Below are positions 55,906 to 64,000 of a stretch of 64,000 bases of DNA, piece after piece; the first letter of the stretch is position 1, and every line of letters starts with the position of its first letter. The notes beneath the pieces were generated by a model. It made no database searches, was not told the DNA's origin, and saw nothing but the letters and a program-made list of their open reading frames with translations. The position numbers and the translations under genes are program-made. The DNA comes from Cryptomeria japonica. Taxonomy: Eukaryota > Streptophyta > Pinopsida > Cupressales > Cupressaceae. The stretch lies in NCBI RefSeq assembly GCF_030272615.1, contig NC_081408.1, positions 198,302,841 to 198,366,840 of the forward strand, given 5' to 3'.

Positions 55906-57290
55906 AAACTATCAAAGATTATTATAGGTTAATCAATACATATAAAAAGTTTATTATATGTGTCCAATCATTAGTGTTTGTAGATCTTTCTATGAAATTA
56001 TGTAATCCTATGAAATGTAACTTTTTTGAGGATTGGAGATGTATATCCTTTCGTCCTTTGAATTATCTTTCTCTAAAGGAAGTTAATACGTAGATCCTTC
56101 CTTCCTAGCATCTCACTCCTCGTCTCAATAAAAAATGGAAATGTGCAAATTAAACTCCAAAATATGGAGTAAAATGAGTACTCAAATTTGAATCTCTACA
56201 GATAATTTTGAAATGCAAGTTCTAGCCTACAAAATTCTACATTGCAAGCTATCCATAGAGGATAGATTCAAATATTATGGTTCAAATAGTCAACTATCTA
56301 TATTTCTCATGTCCTAAAAATATAAAACTATCAAAAGAGAATTATGGGTTGAACAATACATATAAACATTTTCTTGTATTTGTTCAATCATTAGTGCCTT
56401 ATGTACTCCTACATAATGTAACTTTTTTGAGCATTGTGGATGGCTATCTTTTATTCATTTCAATCATCTTTCTTTAAAAGAACTTTATATTCATATACTT
56501 CCTCCTTAGCCTCTTACTCCTCATCTCAATCATAAATGAAATTGTACACACTAAAATTTGGACTAAAATGAGTGCTCATATTTGAAAATCTAAAGCTAAT
56601 TTTGAAAAGTAAGTCATTAGAAAATTCTACATTGCAAGCTACCCATTGACATTAGATTGAAACATATATGGCTCAACTAATTAATCATCGATTTTTTCCA
56701 TGTACTAAAAATGTAAAACATATCTTATAGAACTAAACAATTTGTTAAAAAGCAATGGTCTGCTATTTTCGGAAACTTTCCTACTATAGTTTATCATGAG
56801 TTGAATTATAAAGAAGTTAATTTTGGAGTTATTATGCATAATAATGTGATTGTTGATTCTATTAGACAAGTCATTTTAAAGCATATTTAAAAAATTAGAT
56901 GCATTATCATGTTATTTAAAAATTGTTATCAAGCAATTGTTACTCTAAGGCTTTACTCTGACATATTTAGGTAACCGCTTCTCTTTCTTTGTGGCTTCAT
57001 GTCAAATCAAAGAATAATGTAAAGGCAACATATCAACTTCAAAGAATCAAAAAGAAAGTTATGCAGTTTCGTATCAATAAAAAAATTGACCAATATCAAA
57101 GAGTGATTCAATTTATCAAATGAATTTATTGTGTCTCCTTTATTTCAACCCTCTAGTGGTTGTTTTATAATTATTGGTAGTTTTGTTTAGGTTTCTTTTC
57201 TAGCTACCTAATGGTAGCTCTTATTCTTTGTAATATTCTTTGATCAATATATAAATGATAATTCAAAATTTACATTTTAAAAAAAAAACT
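55900..57290 (+). mobile_element. Probable 3' remnant of a LINE
   Basis: Broken frames such as LAYKILHCKLSIEDRFKYYG resemble the zf-RVT region of plant LINE ORF2. The stretch ends TTTGTAATATTCTTTGATC...AAATTTACATTTT followed by an A-run at 57280-57289, as plant LINEs do. No RT was seen and the resemblance is weak; other explanations remain open. Confidence 0.35.
55906..56722. repeat. Tandem duplication, about 419-bp unit
   Basis: The second copy starts at 56325. Shared landmarks are AAACTATCAAA, CAATACATATAAA, CAATCATTAGTG, CTCAATNATAAATG and ATTCTACATTGCAAGCTA. The copies differ considerably. Confidence 0.85.
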
Positions 57291-58018
57291 GTTATATACA
57301 TGAAGACATAAACTTTATGTGTTGCTTATTTTGAAAATATTTTGTTTATTATTGAACATTAATATTTTGGTGTGTAAATCATTATTTTGAATTTGAGGTA
57401 AAATATATATAAAAAATTATTAACACACTCACACCATTACACTTTAGGTCCTTGTTGCCATTTTAGAATGCATCTAAGAATTAAATCTAATCTATTTGAT
57501 GATTGTACTTTTTTTTTAAATGATACAGACATTAATATGTCTACAATTTATTGTTTTTATTAAAAAAAAAAATTGTTTAATTTTAGTTGGGGATAAGATT
57601 ATTTTTTAATTATTTTGAGAGGGCACAAATATTTAAGGATCTATGATTTTTTATATGGTTACTTATTAATATTTGAAGTGTTTATTTATGAATTTATATT
57701 TATCAAATTATTTTTATAGATAATATTAGGATCTATGATTTTTATGATGTTTTGGTGGCTTACCCATGCAAGTATTTTTTTATGAAATGAATGAAGTGGC
57801 TCATTTATTCTCATGAGAGATGGGTTCTTATGAATCCGACTCCTCTCATTCTGTTGTTTTTTCTTCATCTTGTGATCCATCTTGTTGGGTCTGCATACCT
57901 CCACTTAAAATCAACACTGTCATTTGGTCCACCACTATTAATTTCTCCACCAGAACCACTACCAGCCTTTGAAGTGTTGCACAACCCTCTCCTCTCACAA
58001 ATGGAATTCTAGATTGTT
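57291..58018. other. AT-rich intergenic sequence
   Basis: Nothing recognised except possible C-terminal remains of the hAT pseudogene near 57800-58018. Confidence 0.45.
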
Positions 58019-59330
58019 AGTGCCCTTTCATAAGGAAAACTCTCAACATCATACCTACTTGTATGCACTGAAAGCTCTCTCATCCTCAACAGATCCCAAT
58101 ATCAAGGTTTGACATAAATCAACAAGTATGACAAATTCTGTCAGTGCATCACTCAATATTGTGCTTTTTGTTATTTTTTGCCGAACCATTGTTATTGATC
58201 CTAGTAGGTGGGGACTTTCCAATGACTTAGCCTTCTCCTTCATTGTTGTTGAATATTCAGATGATTGTTGTGAGAGCTTGTATTTATCTAAAATTCCTTC
58301 TAGTTCTATTTCCTTACCATTGATATTGCATATGGATTTCTTACAAAAATGATCAGTCAAGTACTTGAACTTTTAAAATAATACTTTCGATTTCAATCAA
58401 GAAAATAATTAGGGTACACAATAGACATGGATTATAATAGTTCATCTTGAGGGAATCAACTTATAATCTCGTCTAAAACCTCTCTTACAATTTTTATTTA
58501 AAGTAACTTTTACAGAACTGTTAATATCGTTAAAAGATTCCCTAGTAACGAGCACATCTCTCATTCTACTTGAGTTCATGAAAGCACTAGAAGACATGGA
58601 ATACTAGTGCATTGATATCTCATATACAAATACGCAGACACATAACTCTCCGCTATTGTTACTCTTTGAAAAATTATCAGGATTGTCTAGATCTGTCATC
58701 CAATGCTAGCTAGCAAACTTTTCCTTTATAGAATACTCATCTAATAGATACATATTATTTAGGGTCATGATTAACTTTCTATGAAAACCAATATATTCTT
58801 GAATATATAGAGTTCTTTCTTAAGCTACTTTCACATGCTTGCTCATTTCATTCAAAATGGGGAGAATACTAGCCAAAGTTAAGAGTGTCTCTACATCACT
58901 TAAGCTATGTAAATTCTCAAAAGATTTTTCTTCTAACTCTTGTTGTTCGTACAGTAGTCCAATTAGGGATTTATATTCAGAGAAAACTCTTTTTATTGGT
59001 CCTCGCAAGGAGATTCATCTGGTATCAACATCCTTAAGAATCTTGTTTCCATTGGTTATTTCCTTGATAAATGTTTGATATTCTAAAAATCGTTTAGGAC
59101 TTCGACAAAAGAATGAGTATAACTTGCGAACTAGATTTTCAACTCTACCTATTGAATCAAATTTACTCAAAATTTTAAAATCTAAATTTAGTTTGTGGGC
59201 CATGTAGTGAATGCCAGTCATGTATGGTGAAATAGAATTTTTTAGCTTTGCGCAAAGACCATTCCTATGACCTTGAAACACTGCAACTCCATTAGCTCTC
59301 ACGCATACTAAATTTTTGATAATTTATACC
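58019..59330 (-). pseudogene. hAT-type transposase fragment (ZMYM1-like group)
   Basis: On the minus strand VRANGVAVFQGHRNGLCAKL and ISPYMTGIHYMAHKLNLDFK match the part of hAT/ZMYM1-like proteins that carries catalytic acidic residues and the H-x-x-AHxLxL block. NLVRKLYSFFCRSPKRFLEY and KDVDTR-x-ISMRGPIKRVF follow; the x is TGA where the family has Trp. SLIGLLYEQQEL and LLTLASILPILNEMSKHV continue the helical insertion domain. Near 58055-58110 LCQTLILGSVEDERAFSAYK corresponds to the C-terminal dimerisation block. The N-terminal zinc finger and first part of the catalytic domain are missing, and there are several stops. It is a truncated transposase relic; no terminal inverted repeats were identified. 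Confidence 0.75.
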
Positions 59331-61630
59331 TCATGTTTGTGCTCGTACATTAGCATGTCCCATTTTTTTCTCCCTAGGCCCATTTTGGACCCATTTTACT
59401 CCAACCTTGATGTCACCTATTGACACCACTGAGTGGGCTCCATCTTGAAGCTTCCCTCCCCCCATCTCTAAGTTTTTGGTCTTGTTTTTGGAGGACCAAG
59501 GCATGGGGAACCTTGGTCCTAGACCAAGGTGGCCCCAATGCCCTGGAGCCCCTTAAACATGTACCAATTTGGGACTGTGTGGGCTCTCTCCCTCCTGATG
59601 TAATTTGGTTCCCGTGGCTACACTTGACCATTAGAGGTTCACCTAATCAGTAATTTACCTAAGGAACCCTAAATAAAGACATCCTATCATTTTATTTTGA
59701 CATCACTCACCTATCCATAGTATTTATGCATTCGTTAAGCATTCATCATCCAACATTCTCAAGCATTCAAGGAATCATTTTATCCTTCAAACATTACAGA
59801 GCAATTTTACATCAATCTTCATGCATCCATGTGTGTTTGATTAGGCCTTTCATTTTCATGTGTTTGTGATTACATTCAAAGAGCATTGCATCATCAATCA
59901 TTCCATCAACAATTGTAGATTTGAGGTATATCTCCTAGCATTTACTTTTCTATTTACATTATTCAATTCAAGGTTAATTCCTAAATCAGGGTTTGACCCA
60001 AGGCAAACCCCTATCCACAACATTTTGTTCTCTCTTTTTGTTTGCAAGGAATTGGCTTAGGAATTATACTCAGAGATTCCAATAGAGTTGATGATGACAA
60101 AAAAGTTCAAGTTTCAACAGAGAAAAAGTCAAAGGACCGAGGAAAATCTCTACTACCTGGTCTTAAAAAGTCAACTTAAACTTTCGAGAGTAGGTTTTGA
60201 ATCTCTTATTTTTCCCAGATCCTAATTTGTGGCTCCGTTGAATATTTATAGCATTTTATGTTCATCAATTTACTTCAATTATCCCTTGTTTTTCCCTAGT
60301 TTCACAATTCACATCCAATTTTCAACTAGGAAGAGAGGAAAAACTAAAAACTAATGAGTCTAATCAGAATTTCAGCCCTTTTCCTATTGGGATTGTGACT
60401 AGCTCTATTGGATTCATCTATGTTTCAATGTAGTGGTCTCCCAAGTAAAATTATTGTTTCATTATCTTAATTGGTGAAACCCTAGTTTTTCCACCATTAC
60501 AATAATCATCCATGGAGGTTATGTTTTGCACATGGGTATGGGAATACCAAATATCTATGTGTTGTTTTCTTGTTTGTCACCCTACTAAGTGCCAACCCAT
60601 AGGTTGTTGATAAGTTAGTATTTGAAGGGGTAGTAGCAATAACAAAGTCCCTTGGGTTGTATGGTATGGTGTACAAACAATGCTAGTGTGAAGCAACCTT
60701 AGCCTCCACATCTCAAGGAAAGTACTAACTACTTCCCCTTATGATGCACCCATTTGTGTGGTTCATATGTGCTTAGCCTAATCCCCATATTTCTTGAGTA
60801 GAGTGCTAGTAGATTTATGATAATTGAGGATTCATGTATTTATGTCTATGATCCAACATGTGAAGGGATATTATAACCCATTCTAAGGTTGATTTCATAT
60901 TAACACATATTCCAACATGATGCAAGAGATACGATTCCACACCACACTAATGTTATGGCAGTGTTGGTGATGATGTCATGTTGTTGATGGTAGTGAGCCA
61001 AACTCGAGGACATATTCCATGTACATAGATACATGAGGGAACCTTACATATATATATATTGTGTATTCCTACTCGATGAAGAGTGATATGGAGACACTTG
61101 CATACTTATAGAGGGGCACTCATGGTTGTCCTATTGTTCATATGTTTGAAGGCATATGGGTGGGCCCTATCCATGTATACCTTTGGCTATGATGATGGCC
61201 TATGTGTTTCTTATGCACGATGTATTGTTATGTAGGATGTGGCCTATGCATGTTTTATCCATGAGGTACATCACCATGCGATATATGGCCATTGTGTGCC
61301 TTCGCCATTTGGTGTATGGTCATGGTGTGTGACAAAATGATGTAGAGTGTATCCAAGGAGTACACCACCATGCTATGTGGGGTAGTGTGTTCACACTGCA
61401 CCTAGGCTATTGCAATAGCCAAACGACTGATCCCTCCTTTTTTTATGGCTAATTTTTGTCACATAGTGATGTAATGTGCAATTTATGATGATTTCTTTTA
61501 TCTCGCTTGTGTTGGCCAACAAATTTTATTTAACCTTGTTTATGATGGTTTATCCATATTTTGTGGTTAACCACCTTACACAAATAAGGGATAGGCACTG
61601 TGGTTTTTAATGGACGGTCTCACCGTATGT
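59331..61630. other. Non-coding sequence, probably LTR-element interior or leader
   Basis: No coding potential. Long pyrimidine-rich stretches around 59690-60050 and phrases with repeated CATTC/CATCA resemble LTR-retrotransposon leaders, but no boundaries were found. Includes an inverted repeat at 59493-59519. Confidence 0.4.
59493..59519. repeat. Perfect 9-bp inverted repeat
   Basis: GGACCAAGG and CCTTGGTCC are separated by nine bases. A further GACCAAGG follows at about 59523. Confidence 0.85.
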
Positions 61631-62186
61631 GTGTGGCCTCACACCATCAAACCATTGAGTGAGGGGTTTGGACTATGGAATTTGGAGTTTGGATATTAGA
61701 TCTACCCTGTGAGAAAATGTGGGGACTTGTCTAGAGAGACATGCCCACTCATGTATAGTCATGTGATGTGTACTTCCCAGTGATGTGGATGAGTATGTTT
61801 GATTAAATTGGTTATGTAAAATGTTTATCTATTCATTTCATTGTTGTATATAGATGTTGTAAAGTTATAATCATGCTTGAAAAGTGTTAATTTATTGTGT
61901 TTTTATGTGTGTGGCCTAACACCATCAAGCCACTGAGTGAGGGGTTTGGACAATGGACTTTGGACTTTTGATATTAGATGTACTCTGTGAGCAAATATGG
62001 GGACTTGTCTAGAGAGACATGTTTGCTCATGTGTAGTCTTGTGATGTGTACTTCCCAGTGATGTGGATGAGTATTTTTGAGTAAATTGCCTATGTAAAAT
62101 ATTTATCTATTCATTTTATTGTTGTATGTATAAGTTAGAAAGGTATTGTCATGCTTGAAAAGTGTGAATTTATTGTGTTTTTTGTG
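61631..62186. repeat. Tandem duplication, 278-bp unit
   Basis: The copies start at 61631 and 61909 with GTGTGGCCT and share GAGTGAGGGGTTTGGAC, GGGGACTTGTCTAGAGAGAC and ACTTCCCAGTGATGTGG. They differ by scattered substitutions and small indels. Confidence 0.92.
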
Positions 62187-62626
62187 CCTTGTGGATGCCA
62201 ATGTTGAATTATGAAAATTCTAAAATTTGAAATTATATCCTGCAAGAATGTGCATTGAAGGTGACGGTATATTGAATGAAATTGAGTGAAATGGCAAGCT
62301 TACTATAATTGAATATGAAGGATGATGTATCATGTTGCTTATTATAAGTAATGTATAGATTTTGAAGTTTTAAAGAATAAAAAATTCTTGTTTTACTACC
62401 ATATTTAAAGCTGGAAGTTTTGAAAATAATAGAAAATTTGAATGGTTTTGGATGTTTGTACATGTTGGTTAAATATTTTTATGAGTAATTTAGCTATGTT
62501 GTCCCATATATCCAAGAAAAGGATGCATATTTTATGTTGGTTAAATAAGTTTCAGGACTAATGTGTGTCATGTTTCCATCCTATCTTTTGTGACTTCCAA
62601 GAGTAATTTGAGTCAAAGGGGGAGGA
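62187..62626 (+). other. Non-coding sequence ending in a polypurine tract
   Basis: Ends in AGTCAAAGGGGGAGGA (62611-62626) directly before a TG-starting LTR, the normal position of a PPT in a + strand element. Confidence 0.65.
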
Positions 62627-63857
62627 TGTAACACTTCTCTAACCCTAAAACTATAAAGAGGGTATTATGACACTGAACCTACATGTAGATGCAAATGAAG
62701 TAAATATTTAAATTCTAATCTATGTAGATAGATATATTTGTTAGATCTAGTGGCCTCTATGATGATAATATTTCTACTAGAGTATAGTTAATAATTGAAA
62801 GTAGCATGGATATGTCTTGATGGATGTTAGATGGGAAAGGGATGATATCACATCATTTGAATAGATGAGAATGCATAATCTCCTTCCAATAAATTTAATA
62901 TTTTGGTTTCTTATTTGTATATGAGGAAGCCTAGGTATAATGTGAAAATATCCTGATTGTGCTTAGTAGGAGGTGGTTATTTAATGATACTATATTAATG
63001 ATGTAATTTGTGGTTGACAAGTGGGTTTTCTAGCCATCTTTGTTATGTCACTTCTTTTGGGAATGAATAATGATCTAGGGTAATACCTTTTATGCTCATT
63101 TCCTAATTATGTTTCTTTTGGACTTATGTTGACTTCAATCACATGTTACATGTTTAGAGTAGCCATACTCAGTTGATCTATTGAAGGTTGTTTATGCTTA
63201 ATGACTCTATGTTTTGGGACATGATATTGTTATGATGGTTTATATATAAGGACCTATTTATCATATTAGGATTCACTACTTATGGTTTCTTAATGATATT
63301 GATATGAAAATGATGTATTATGATTATGATGGATCATGATGTACTAAAATATGTTTTAGGTGATCCTTTTGGAGGATATGTTGGTGTAAATAATTATTCA
63401 TCATGGATATTTTTACACCTTACTTAAGTTTACTTAGGAAATTCATTTCATATTAGTTTTGGTATGAGACACTTGGGTTTTTGTGCCACATTGGGATAGT
63501 GTGTGTAGGATAATTTCCACCTTTTATGGTGTGATCTTGTTACTACTTTATCATATCCACTTATTGTGGGATGATAATTCCACCTTCGGTGGGTGATCCA
63601 CCTCATGTGAAATATTTTATTTTTCTCCTACCTACCACACCTATTTCCTACCTACCCTTGTTTCTTATTAAGCCACATATCATGTTTGTGTGCTCACATA
63701 TCCATATAGCCTTGCCTATATATGCAGGCTCATATTCATTATAACAATAACTATTGATCAATCATCTATTGATGAGAATACAGTTTATTCTTGTCCTATA
63801 TTTTGTCTCTCTATTTTGTAAATTTCATTGACCTCTTGATATTGGCAAAATCTCACA
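62627..63857 (+). repeat. LTR of a + strand LTR retrotransposon
   Basis: 1231 bp, TGTAACACTTC...AATCTCACA. The left neighbour is a PPT and the right neighbour is TGGTATCAGAGC, a PBS. The second LTR is not in the window. A TATA box lies in its last 150 bp. Its ends are inferred from the PPT and PBS rather than from comparison of two copies. Confidence 0.75.
63717..63723 (+). promoter_or_regulatory. Candidate TATA box in the LTR
   Basis: TATATAT within GCCTATATATGCAGG, about 135 bp before the LTR end, consistent with a short R-U5. Confidence 0.5.
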
Positions 63858-64000
63858 TGGTATCAGAGCTCATTAGAGTGTCATTGGTTTGTCAATTGAG
63901 AGAAATTTTGTGTTATTTTGGGTTGTATATTTTGGAGCTTTCTATTGTAGGTTATTATTGAAGCTTGATAGGTCAAATCTAAGGTCAGCATTGGATTGAG
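63858..64000 (+). mobile_element. Start of an LTR-retrotransposon interior
   Basis: TGGTATCAGAGC at 63858-63869 is the PBS for initiator tRNA-Met. The following bases are leader; the element continues beyond the window. Confidence 0.75.

Noticed and set aside
59413-59653. Open frames on both strands around the 59.5-kb inverted repeat
   Set aside because: Both strands are open over the same locally GC-richer stretch and neither resembles a protein family.

Overview
The window is nuclear DNA of a land plant: AT-rich, intron-bearing, and made almost entirely of plant-type transposable elements. No intact host gene, rRNA gene, complete tRNA gene or CRISPR array was found. The size of the elements and the depth of nesting suggest a large repeat-rich genome (a gymnosperm would fit), but no marker identifies the species.

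The main structure, from the left edge to about 54,592, reads as one decayed Helitron carried on the + strand. Its remaining genes are (i) an RPA1-like single-strand-DNA-binding protein gene, in pieces between 1801 and 19927, whose first exon is present three times, and (ii) a RepHel gene at 47591-52205 with a HUH-type Rep and a PIF1-type helicase. A candidate 3' terminus (CTAG followed by T) lies at 54589-54592. Removing the inserted elements leaves about 16 kb of Helitron within the window; the 5' end was not found.

Five elements interrupt it, each with target-site evidence: Copia-1 (4176-10251, minus, TSD TTGAC); a pol-less LTR element 'E2' (10984-18999, plus, imperfect TSD); a LINE with a third ORF (21284-28930, minus, 17-bp TSD); a solo LTR (29974-30968); and a pol-less Gypsy-like element (31792-47461, minus, TSD GTATG). 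The last is itself interrupted by Copia-2 (33012-38980, minus, TSD ATAGA). LTR comparison by eye makes Copia-1 the youngest (one difference in 318 bp).

To the right of the Helitron (54593-64000) lie AT-rich sequence with a LINE-like 3' remnant, a minus-strand hAT-type transposase pseudogene (58019-59330), non-coding sequence with a tandem duplication, and a 1231-bp LTR (62627-63857) that has a polypurine tract on its left and a primer-binding site on its right.

The points most worth following are: a putative accessory domain that appears both in LTR element E2 and in LINE ORF3; the stop-start overlaps that link all three LINE ORFs; a 40-nt stretch matching the 3' half of tRNA-Lys at the Gypsy-like primer-binding site; triplicated phase-matched first exons of the Helitron RPA1 gene; a hairpin repeat with a compensatory base-pair change; and a strong excess of TAG stops, mostly explicable as CAG-to-TAG or TGG-to-TAG cytosine deamination.
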